A stretch of 64,000 bases of DNA, from the NCBI GenBank assembly GCA_001692895.1, contig KV748198.1:373214-437213 (forward strand), in the 5' to 3' direction. The stretch is from Cenococcum geophilum 1.58. Taxonomy: Eukaryota; Ascomycota; Dothideomycetes; Gloniales; Gloniaceae. Both the position numbers and the translations under genes were made by a program. The notes below the pieces were generated by a model. It did no database searches. It saw only the letters and a list, made by a program, of their open reading frames with translations, and was not told where the DNA came from. Below, in pieces: positions 36,501 through 47,878 of this stretch; position 1 is the first letter of the stretch, and the number at the start of each line of letters is the position of its first letter.

Positions 36501-39500
36501 TAACTATAAAAGACTTAACGCTATTATAATTAAAAACTAATACCTAGTACCGCTTATATAGGAGACCCTTAAGCGGCTTAACTAAGCTAAAATCTATACT
36601 AAGCTTAATATTATCGCCGCCTTTAACTATCTCTAAATATAGGAAGGTAATAAATAGAAAACTATATTTATATTATACTTCGGCCAATTTAAATATACTA
36701 TTATACCCTTTAGTATATATAACGGCCTAGGTACCTTCTAAAGCTATATTAATAACGCCTTATAGGACTACCTTAATAATTTCTACTCTACGTACCTAGA
36801 CTATATACTTATTTATAGTAATAACCCTTCTAAGCATACTAAACATATTTAAAAGGTCCTATAGCGCCTTAGGGACGTAGGACTTTATATTAATTTAAAG
36901 AAATGCGAATTCTTAGTTATAGAAGTAAAATACCTTAAACTAATTATTACTACTAAGGGTGTCCGTATAGACCCTAAGAAGGTATATATAATTATTAAAT
37001 AGTAAGCTCCTAACTATATTAAGGACGTATAAGCCTTTCTTAGTTTTGCTAACTTCTATTAAAAATTTATATACAACTTCTTAGGCGTAGTAGCACTACT
37101 TATAGCAATAATGCGAATAAAGGGCCTTTTTATAAAAGGAAGAAAAATATACCTACGCTTTACCTAGACGCCTAAATACGAGAAGGCGTTCTAAGACCTT
37201 AAAAATGCCTTTACTAAAGCACCTATTTTAGCTTACTTTACACTAGGATAACAACTCTATTTTAAAACTAACTCCTTAAACTACGTTAATGTAGGCGTTT
37301 TCTTCTAGATAGGTAATAACGGTCTCTTTTACCTAGTTGTATTTTACTTATCTAAGCTTATACTATAAGAGTATAACTATAAGATCTATAATAAAGAACT
37401 CCTTATAATTATATAGGTGTTTAAAGAATTTTAACTAGAACTCTCCTTAGTAGAGCCTAACTAGCCAACTAAAGTCCTTACGGACTATTGTAACCTTATG
37501 TACTTTATAACTATAAAGTAGCTAAACTAATGCTAAGTACATTAGAACGAGTTCCTCTCTAGTTTTAACTTTAAAATTATATATAAACTAGGAGTATAAG
37601 ATACTAAACTTAATAGCCTAATATGCCGCTTATAAGACCTTCCTTAGTCTAAAGATAACCCTTATAATTAGTTCCAATAACAAATAATCCTAAAAGTATA
37701 AAATTTGGCCTTAGGTATACTACCTATAATAGAGCCAATTATACCTTAGCTTTATACCATAGAACTAAAATTACCTTCTAAAATTAATAAGCTTATTACT
37801 ACGGCATATAATACCTCTGTTAACCTATTACTATATTAACTTATTATTGCAAAGACTATTAGCGCCTATACGCTGCCTACTAACCTCTAAAACTTAGGCT
37901 AGATTAATATAGCAGCCTTAGAAGTAAAGGAGAACAGGCTCTATTATAGAGGTCGCCTATTTATCCCTAACTTAGAAAATTTATAACGGTAACTTATCTA
38001 AATGGCCTATAACCTTTAATTAAGCGGCTACCTAAGCAGAGAAGAAACCTATAAGCTTCTTAGCCGATACTACTTTTAGCTAAAAATAATAGACTTAGTT
38101 AAACGCTTTATAGGCGCCTATTATAGTTATAAGCGCGCTAAGGCCTTTAGTGTAAAGTACTAAGGACTACTATACCCTCTACTAGTACCTATATAACAAT
38201 AGGTAGATATTACTATAGATTTTATTATTAACCTACTACCCTATAAATAACACGGCCGTACCTATAAGAACATTCTTATAATAATATACCGACTTATAAA
38301 AGAGCGCCACTACGTCCTAACTAAAGGTATAGCCGTCAGCAACGTTACTAACGCCTTTTTTTATAAAATTTACTAACTATATAGGTTACCTAACTTAATT
38401 ACGTCCGACTAAGGTATATAATTTAACTCTAATATATAGAGATGAATCTGCTAACGCCTTAGTATCTCTATTAAGATGTTTATATCCTTCTACTATAAAA
38501 CTACTGGGTAACTAGAAAACGCTAATGCCAGTATAAAAGCGTACCTACGATAAGTAGTCGCCTATAGTTAGGATAACTGGGTAGATTACCTCCTACTAAG
38601 TAAATTTATAGCGAATAATTACGTCTTAACCACTATAGGACTTACCCCGTTCTTCGCAAATAAGGGTTATTACCCCTAATCTAGCATAAAGCCACTAGAA
38701 CCTATTAATAAGAAACTGCTATATAGAAAACGCCTTAAGATGCTACTTACTAACTAGTATACAGACTATATAAAAAATCTACTTAACTACTATAAGGGAG
38801 AAATGGCCTAGGCTTAAGTAAAGTAGGCCTACTTTATTAACTGCTATAGAACGCCACCACTAGAGATGCGTGTTGGTGACTAGGTATAACTAGATATACA
38901 CAATATCTCTATATAAAGGCCTATAAAGTTACTTAATTATAAGAACCTTAGCCCCTATTTAATTAAATAAGTTATTAATAGGGGAGCCGTATATAAGCTA
39001 GAATTTCTACCCACTCTAGCTACTTATGGGATATAGCCTATATTTTACCTATAGCTATTATACCTCTATTAGCCTAACCCCTTACTAGGGCAAATATAGC
39101 CTAAACCCCTACTAGTACTAATCCGAAATAAGAACAAAGATAAGAACTATAAAGAGTGGACCGTTAAATAAATTATTAACTCTAAATACTTTAGTAAAGG
39201 CAGAGGACAACGGCTCTACTATAGAGCTATATATACAGGATTCGATATAAATTAGCCAGAATAGCAACTATAGGAAGACTTTAAAAATGCAAAGCATCTA
39301 ATTAGCGACTTTTACTACGCGAACCTATAGAAACTAGGCCTAAGCAGAGATTTTATACCCAATCCTCTATAGGAGCCCTTATAGAGTTAAACCGTTATAT
39401 ATTACTACGTAAGGGCAAATTGCCATTAGATTGCGGTAATGTGCAATTATATAACTAGAATATTGTTAAGATATCTAGGAACTTTAACTAGCGGTTAAAG

Positions 39501-39861
39501 TTATCTAATTAGTTGGATTTTTAGATGCTAAGCCTTATTATATAACGTTGTTTTAAACCTTTAGTAATACCCCCCTTTCTTCTTTTCTATACCTTAAGTG
39601 TCCCTTTTATATATATATATAGTAACCACAGCGTCGCTAGAGCTCCGCCTCTATAGGAGGGGGGGTAATATTACGGAACCCTACCGTAGAGGCCTCTATA
39701 GAAGAGCCCCGTGCTCTTACGTACACCTTATATATGGCTTATATCAGCTACGCGTAGGTATATTACCTCCTTACGCCCTTAACCCTTACGATCGATCGCG
39801 TAACGTCTTGTAGACTCCTTAAATACATACACTCTATAGCTACTACCCTCGTTTTGTAACA
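33511..39861 (+). mobile_element. Ty3/gypsy chromovirus F (6,351 bp), 193-bp LTRs
   Basis: LTRs 33511-33703 and 39669-39861 (start TGTTACGGAACC / TATTACGGAACC) are flanked by CTTTA on both sides. It inserted into the reverse transcriptase of element G. A purine tract AGGAGGGGGGG precedes the 3' LTR. Plus-strand traces: gag (about 34,000-35,300), protease (about 35,550-36,000), reverse transcriptase (about 36,350-37,000), RNase H (about 37,250-37,640), integrase (about 38,020-38,900), chromodomain (about 39,130-39,320). Full length but broken by many RIP-type changes. Confidence 0.9.
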
Positions 39862-42800
39862 CTTTAATAACTATAAAGTATATACGTACTATATGCAAAT
39901 AGTACTAAATAGATTACGGGAATATAAGCTTTATATAAACCTAAGAAAATACATATTTTATACTACTAGCATTAATTTTCTAGGCTTTAGTATTAGCATT
40001 AATGGAATATTAATAGAGAAAAGCCGAGTAGACGCTATTAGGGAATAGCCCTACCCTATAATATTTAGAAAAAGTATAGGTTTTCTTAGGCACGGCGAAC
40101 TTTTACTAAAGGTTTATTATTTACTATATAAAAGTAGTATTTCTAATTACTAATTTACTAAAGGGGTTTAAGAATGGCAAGAAGATAGGACCCTTTATAT
40201 TTAGGGAAGTTGCTAAGTAGGCTATAGACCGGCTAAAAGATTTATTTACGTTAGCGCTAATCCTAATATACTTTTACTAGGAGCTACGTATATACCTTAA
40301 AATAGATATATCTGGATTTACCCTAGGGGTAATTATATCTTAATTAGGAGACGGAAACTAGTATTCTATAGCGTTTTGGTTAAGGAAAATAACCCTATAG
40401 AATAGCGTTATATAGCGCATAACTAGGAGCTACTATAATAGTTATAGTAATAAAGTACTGGCGACATCATTATATAGAAAGCAATTATCCTATTAAAGTC
40501 CTTATAGACTATAATAATCTAAAATACTTTATAACTATAAAGGTATTAAGCGGTTAATAAGCTAGATAGGTAGAGGTACTATTATAGTATAACTTTAAAA
40601 TTACGTACCGCCTAGGAAAGATAAATCCCACTAATAGGTTATTAAAACGTCTGGATTATAAGACTAGGAGAATCTAGGATAGTATAGGGGAAATAATTCC
40701 TATATTATAAAATTTGCTTAAGAAGAAAAAGGACTCTTTCCCTAGAACTACCAAATTTTATAATAGGGTAGAGGTCTTAATAATATAGCTGCGAAGCGCT
40801 ATAATAAGAGAGCTGTAGGATATAGTTATGGGCTAAGTTATAGATTAAGTAGACGTTATAAAGTTGGCGTACCTTAGAATTAGCGAGAATTCTACAGGAC
40901 ATGCTAGGGGTATTATAGCACCTTTAACTTAACGGCGTATTAGCTGCGAGTTTCCGGACCTAAAGGGGATAGACAAGAGGCATATTTGTAGCGTAGTATA
41001 CTATATAAGTTATTAGTGATCCCTACCCCATAGGGCCTATATTAGAATTAATAATAGATTTTATAATAAGCTTACCCCCTACTAAAATAGGAACTAGAGA
41101 GGTTTCTAACGCTATTTTAGTAATTATTAACAGATATATAAAGTTTTTAGGGTACTTTACTGTTATAATAATAATCATAGTAGTAGAACTAGCAGACCTG
41201 TTTTTAAAACGGTAGCATCTATTCGGCTCGCTAAGGGGAATTATATCTAATAGGGAGACTGTATTTAATAGTATATTTTGGTCTTTATTCTATCTCCTAA
41301 TAAAAATACAATAAAGGATAAGTACTGCCTTTTACCCGTAAATAGATAGGCAAATAGAGTGTCTAAATACGTTGTTAGAATACTACCTTTCCTATTATAT
41401 TAATTATTACCAGAACAATTGGATATTATAGTCGGCTTTAACGTAATATATGTATAATATAAGTATCTATAGTAGTACGAAAATGACCCCTTATAAAGCA
41501 CTTTTTGGGGTAAAAGCAAATAACCCCTAAAATATTAAGCATATTGCTCCTAAGAGGGAGGCACCGGCGGCCTTTAAGAGAGTTAAGTAAATAGGAATTC
41601 TTAGAGAAGGACTTAAAAAGCATTTACTAGACGCCTAGGCTGTATAAAAAAGGTACTATAACGAAAAATATATGCCTAAAGAATTTAAGATAGGAGACGA
41701 AGTCTTACTATCTATAAAAAATATCTAGATAAAATGTATTAAGAAGAAGCTAGATTACCAGTAGCTTAGACCTTTTAAGATTTTTAGAAAAACTAAAGGA
41801 AATTAAGCCTATAAATTGGAATTGCTAAAATTATATCGAATATATTCTATACTTTATATTTCCTTACTAAAGCTATATTAGAGAAGAGATGGTATAAAAC
41901 CGCCTCTACTTAGCAAAATTAATAGGGAACTAGAATAGAATATAGAAGATATTCTAGACTAAAGATAGTATTAAAAAACGCGAATTTTTGGTTTGTTAGG
42001 AAGGATACTCTTAGGTATATAATAGTTGGGAACCTAAGAAGTACCTTTAGCCAGGATATAATATGGCAATTAAAACCTTCCTAAGGACTAAAAATAAAGA
42101 TTTAATGATAGTTCTAGATATACTATAGATAAAATAACGGGGAAGACCCTATAAATTAAAACTATAAGGTTAAGTATAGGTATTAAAAACGGGAACGTTT
42201 TACTATTATAATAGGGATCCTAAAATCCTATAAAAGGATGCCTATAGAGATCTATATAAGAACTACTAGGGATACTATCTAAAGAAGACACTATATAAGA
42301 ATAAGTAAAAGCACTATAAGAAGCGACTCTAAAGATTTAAAAGGATCCCTTAGGGATAAAAGGAGAGTATCTAGTCTAGTACTAGAGAGATATATAGTAG
42401 AGTTAATAGTATAAAGAGGAGCAAAAAAGCAGCTAATAAAGAATTAGATATTTTCAAAAATTATAAAGCACCTATAGAAATACTACCCGTTTATTATATA
42501 TGGGGATTATAGTAGTATACTGCTTTTATATAGACTATTACTAAAGCTTAGAATAAAGGCATCCCTAAAGTATAAAGTTAATTCCTAGTACTAGGGTATC
42601 CAAGAGGTACTAAAGAGGCACTATATAAAGTTATTCTATAAGAAGAAGGAAAGAATAAGATAAAAACTTAAATATTAGTAATAGCAATAGGAGCCTCCTC
42701 CTTTATCTTAACGTTATTATTAGTAGTACTATTAGCACTTTTATCCTTAAAAGCATTAGGACTTTTACTAATATTCTTCTTAAAGCGGCAGGAACTAGAT

Positions 42801-44916
42801 AGACTAGTATAGGTAAAAAACAGGCGAGAAGAACGTTTATTGTTACTTTTATTACTATTCTTAGTATTATCCCTAGGTTCTAAATTAGTATTTAGGTAGG
42901 GATTAAAAATCCACTAGCTAAAAGAATTAGTATAGTTCCTAAACATATTATTAGAGAGACCTACCTAGCTAAAATGGCCTACGTAAGAGTAAGCTGCTTA
43001 TAGATACGCTTCTAGACACTATATATCTAAGATTATTATATCTCTATAGTAGTACAAACCCTTATTAAATTAAAGAGGTTATAAGTAATAGAAGACGTCT
43101 TCTATTCCTATCTTTTACTATTTAAATATAAATAGAAATCACTTATACCGCGCTAAAGCTTACGAGTTTTATATATATAAATAGCGGGGATTTAATATAA
43201 TTAGCGAAATTTAGAATAGAACGGAATAGGAAATACTAAAACTGTTAAAGTTATTTTAACCCTTACTCGGGTGCATCGCCTAAGGGCCGCTTAAAAGTAG
43301 CCAAGGCCTAGCCAAAGGCTAGGCTTAGCACCTCCCTATAAGCGCCTCGGGATTACAGCCCTTTCCCTCCTTATTGGTTCGTCTCCATACAAGGCTATTG
43401 CTATACTCTTTACTATATTGTCCTCTTCTATTGACTTTCCTTATAACTTATGCTTGGCTTACCTACTTCCTATTATATACCCTAGCAATATACCTTATAA
43501 AAACGTAGGTCTTTCTCCAGCAGCGATAATAGAAATACTGAGATTTATTTTTACTAGAATGCGGTATCTTATAGGAGTGGGCTAGGTTTAGCGTAAGCGC
43601 GTAAACGTAAAAACGGCAGCACTTTAGAGAAACTATCGTAGGAGTAATAGAAGTGGTTTAGAGTACTATTAAAAAAGGGATAATACCGCCGCCAGTTTAG
43701 AGACGCGTAATACGGCTATAAGCTATTGTAAGATAATACTATAGGAAGTTAGTATTATTATAAGAGATAAAATAGGGATCCTATTACTTATATACGTGTT
43801 ATAAAAAGAGAATAGAGTAGTAGAAAAGAATAGCTGAAGGTATAGAAGCTAAAAGCTAAGATATAATAAAAAACGGCCTACTAAAAAGGAAGATAAATAG
43901 TATTGTTAGTAGAAGGACGCGTAAGAGATAACGGCTTATAAATAAAGACGTTATTTTTAGAATCTATTTTAGGTAAATAGAGATAGTGGCTAGTTAACGC
44001 GTTATACTCGATAACCTCTGGATCTACTTAAAATAAACTCCTATAATTAGAAAGGTAAATTCTACCATATTATTATTATTAATGTTCTATTATAAAGGTA
44101 TTATAAAGAGCTGGGGTAGGAGAAAAGCGAAGGAATAAAAGATAAAGTAAGATTTTATACTGTTAAAGAGCTAGCGATAAGCCGTATTATAAAGTACTGT
44201 CGGTATCACCCGGGGGGTACTGCAATTGCAATAAGTAGTTCTGGTTCTTGGTTTATTCGTGTCTGTTTTTTTATCTACTAAAAGAGAAAGAAAGGGGTAG
44301 TAAAGGTCGGGCTATCTATCGGGCCGTAGGCAGTTAGGTGACCTACGCTACGCTATACGGCCCCTGCCGCATACGCTCTACGCGTACTATTATTTACAAC
44401 CTCTACTCGTATAGACACTGGCGATATTTACAAAAAGAAAGGAAAGAAGGTAAGAAAGTACAAAGGAGAGGTATATAGGTCAACAGGTGCTCAGGGCAGT
44501 AATCGCGGATGTTTTGGGTATTGCGAATATTACGGATATTGCAGACGTTGCGGATATCGTTACGGATATTACGGATATCGCTACGGATATTGCGGATATT
44601 GCGGTGGAAACAGGTAGGCGTGTACAAGGTGTTACCAAGGTGTCCCGTAATAGAGTGTAGTTAAGATTAGAACCGAAGGGGTAGCGGCTTCGGAAGGTAT
44701 AAAAGTTATTATAGACTATAGGGGAAAACAGGTGGAAGGGCTAACAACCAAGCATTGTATAACGTTGTTCCTCCTCCTCCTGGGTCTAGTTACTGTTGTT
44801 GGGTAAATTGCAATAGGGTATGCTGTTATCAGCCAGGTTGCCGAGGGTCGTACTACTGCTACTAGGCAGGTTGTTAGGGTACAAATGCAACAGGTATTTG
44901 AGGTGTCACAGGGGTA

Positions 44917-45095
44917 TTCGTAGAGGGAGCTATAACATTCGTGGAGGGAACCGTAACATTCGCAGAGGGAGCCGTAACATTTATAGGCGGGGCCGTGACG
45001 TTTATAGTCGGAGCCGTGACGCTTATAGACGGAGCTATAACGTTCGTAGGCGGAGCCGCGACGTTCGTAGGCAGAGCTATAACGTTTGTAGGTAA
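44917..45095. repeat. 21-bp tandem array (about 8.5 units)
   Basis: Units of the type TTCGTAGAGGGAGCCGTAAC+A repeat at 21-bp spacing inside element D. Because the unit is a multiple of three, several frames stay open on both strands. On minus it reads as a Pro/Ala/Thr-rich heptad. Confidence 0.85.
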
Positions 45096-45230
45096 GGGGA
45101 GCTTAGCTGTAGGAAGGTCATTTAAGACAGTTAGAGCTGAGTTGTACCATTACTGGGTAGGTTACGGAGGTTTATACGGGCTTGGCTGCCATAGATCCTT
45201 GGCTTTAGTTAAGGAAGAGGGTAAAGCTAG

Positions 45231-45482
45231 CGGAGCTTACGCGGGTGGAGCTTGTGCGGACGGGGCTTGCGTAGACGGAGCTTGCGTGGATAGAGCTTGC
45301 GTAGACGGAGCTTGCGCGGGCGGAGCTTGTGTGGACGGAGCTTGCGCGGACGGAGCTTGTGCAGGCGGAGCTTGTGCGGATGGAGCAGCTTGCTTAGACG
45401 GAGCTTACGCGGACGAGGCTTATGTGGGCGGAGCTTGCGCGGACGGGGCTTGCGCGGACGGGGCTTGCGTGGGTGGAGCTTA
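45231..45482. repeat. 15-bp tandem array (about 16 units)
   Basis: Units of GACGGAGCTTGCGTA type repeat at 15-bp spacing with one irregular junction near 45,385. The array stays open in several frames on both strands. On minus one frame gives a Gln-Ala-Pro-Ser/Pro pentapeptide repeat. The same unit, AT-shifted, forms the array in element C (17,367-17,465). Confidence 0.88.
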
Positions 45483-47878
45483 CTAGGGTATAGATGCAAC
45501 AGGTGGTTAAGGTGTCCTAGGGGTAGTGGCAGACGACATCAGAGTTAATAGACGTAATTTAAGACGGCGGTTGATGACATATGAATTAAAAGGTCCTTTA
45601 GTACTAATAAATAGTCTAATTTCTGCATCTAACCATTCCATACGGTTGTCCTCGTAAGCGACGTCGTACAGTGCTTATAGTACTGACTTGCTCTTTATAT
45701 TAAAGACCCATACTCTATTACATCGGAGTAGTTATTTAAGTCCCTTAAGTTCAGACCTATTGGCGTCTTTAAATGTCTGCACTGTAAAATTGTTAAAGTC
45801 CTCTTGGTATAATTCCCATAAGCTCTTATCCTTAAAGTTATACTTAGTATACTCTTTAATTTTAAAGTTAATGTAGTTAGTGATATCTTCCGCAGTGGTC
45901 TCGTTGGTTAGGGTTATTCCGTTAGCCCAGTTTGGACGTTTAATTAATATAATGACTGGCGTAGATTGTGGTATTCGTGGCTTACAAAGGCCGTAGGAAG
46001 GAAGGGGATACGCTAGCGTTTAGGGCGTGCTATTAACGTGATTTTCGACGTAGCAGATCTGCAAGGTAGCAGACGGTGTCGGGGTTGTAGGTAGGTACTG
46101 GGTGCTGCTAATGCTGCTGGGTGTAGGGGGTACTGGCGCTCAGTAAAGAGGTCGTACTGGGTATTAATTTGCGTGATGGACGCGAACCGGACAAAGCCTT
46201 AGTAGGAGCCAGTTCTTTAAGTTCCTAGGGCCTTGGTAGGAAGGGTTCTCCTTAGCAAACGCGACGAGATCGACGGGCCTTAGTAGGAGCGATCGCGTGT
46301 TGTCTCTCTTCGTAATAACACCGGATTTTAATCTGTAATATCACTAATCAGTGTCGGTATCACCCAGGGGGTACTGCAATTGCAATAAGTAGTTCTGGTT
46401 CTTAGTTTATTTGTGTCTGTTTTTTCATCTACCAAAAGAGAAAGAAAGGGGTAGTAAAGGTCGGGCTATCTATCGGGCCGTAGGCAGTTAGGTGACCTAC
46501 ACTACGCTATACGGCCCCTACCGCATACGCTCTACGCGTACTATTATTTATAACCTCTACTCGTATAGATAAGTACCTTTCTACTAAAAACTTTCCCCTA
46601 GAATAAGAGTTTTCCCTAATAATTTTAGTTAGAACTCTATAAAAATTTATTAAAAGGCAAAGCCTTAAAGAACTAAAACCCTTAGTAGAGAGGTAATTAT
46701 AATAGGCTATTTTAAAAGGTATATATTATCTAAGATAGATAGTAGTTTTACTAATATCCCACTAATACCCTAGAAAAGACATGGATAAATAAGGGGTAAA
46801 GGTTTTACTAGTGTATTAAAAGGATTATAAAGGGAGCTTATTCTCCTTTAGAGAAGAAGTAGTAATTAGTCTCTAAATAGAAAAGGTTAAAAGTGTTTAT
46901 CGTTTAATATATAAAGCTTATTCTATCCCTAACTTACTATAATAATGCCTTATAGGAAATACTACGGTAGACTTATTAATAGGCTAAGTATATAGGTAAA
47001 TAAAAAGTCAATAACGTAAATATAACTAGTGGAGTAGGTTACCTAATAGATTAACTCTAATTATATTCTAAAATTCACTATAAAGAAAAAAACTATCTAG
47101 GTAGGGACTGTGATCCTTTAAGTATATAATCCTATGCCTAAGAAATATACTAAATATATTAGTATATTAGTACGTTAATATATCCTATATTCCTATATTC
47201 TTATATTTTTATATTTTAAACTTATAACGTAACTAGCTATATAACTTAGCTACCCCTTATTCTATAGTTTAATTAGTTTTAGCGCCTTCTATATTATCTT
47301 AACTAACCTATTTATATCTTCTTTTAGTAGTGCGACTACTGCTAATATAAGGTCTATAACACTACCCCCCCCCTTTTTATTTTCGTCCCTAAAGATATCT
47401 TATATTTTTAAGTTATCTATTAAAGGTATAGTATTCTTATCTTTAATTTAATAACCTTTATTATTCCTAATACCACTTATTAGATCCTTATACTCTAATT
47501 ATTATAACTAGCTTATTTTAATTATTTTTTAACTTAGTAAAATTATGCTATCCTATTCTTGTTATATAGAGAAAAGGTTAGTATATATTATAATCGCGGC
47601 TCTATTTGGTTATTAACCTTCTCTATACGCTAAGAATACGTAAGTAGATATATAATTATCCTATAATGTTTAACCTATCTCTAACGCTAAGTATACGCGT
47701 CTTATAATTTTTTATAATTGTTTAATACCTTATCTAATTTATTATGGGTCTTATAATTAGTCTAAAGTATTATATCTTAAGGGCAAATTAGCCTTGGCCC
47801 TTATTAAGGTATAAAAGCTTTAAGATAACGGAGAGTATATCCGTACTAAAGAGCGGCAAATATTTAACGTTTAACTAG

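Larger units (their letters stand above)
44198..46571 (-). mobile_element. Gag-only LTR element D (2,374 bp), 220-bp LTRs
   Basis: LTRs at 44198-44417 and 46352-46571 start TGTCGGTATCACCC and are highly similar. AGTAC is duplicated on both sides. It inserted into the 3' region of element G. The interior has no pol. A lysine- and asparagine-rich gag-like reading is seen on minus near 45,600-45,900, followed by two long tandem arrays (annotated separately) and a 9/18-bp array of ATTACGGATATT type (about 44,516-44,605). Broken but with only a few visible breaks and mild RIP, so younger than its host. Same size and layout as element C at 16108-18477. Confidence 0.85.
30244..46937 (+). mobile_element. 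Ty3/gypsy chromovirus G, host of several insertions
   Basis: The 5' LTR spans 30244-31086 (about 270 bp without the MITE inside it). A similar 3' LTR starts at 46698 and is cut at 46938 by the next element. Plus-strand order: gag with zinc knuckle (about 31,500-32,300), protease with a DSG site (about 32,460), reverse transcriptase (about 33,000-33,510, resuming at 39862), RNase H, integrase, chromodomain (about 41,980-42,080). A long 3' region (42,080-44,197 and 46,572-46,697) follows, including a hydrophobic stretch near 42,680-42,900. Broken by very many RIP-type changes; oldest layer of this nest. Without its insertions it would be about 7.4 kb. Confidence 0.75.

Noticed and set aside
44820-45548. 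Overlapping open frames on both strands inside element D
   Set aside because: They arise from 21-bp and 15-bp tandem arrays that avoid stops; none is supported as an independent host gene.
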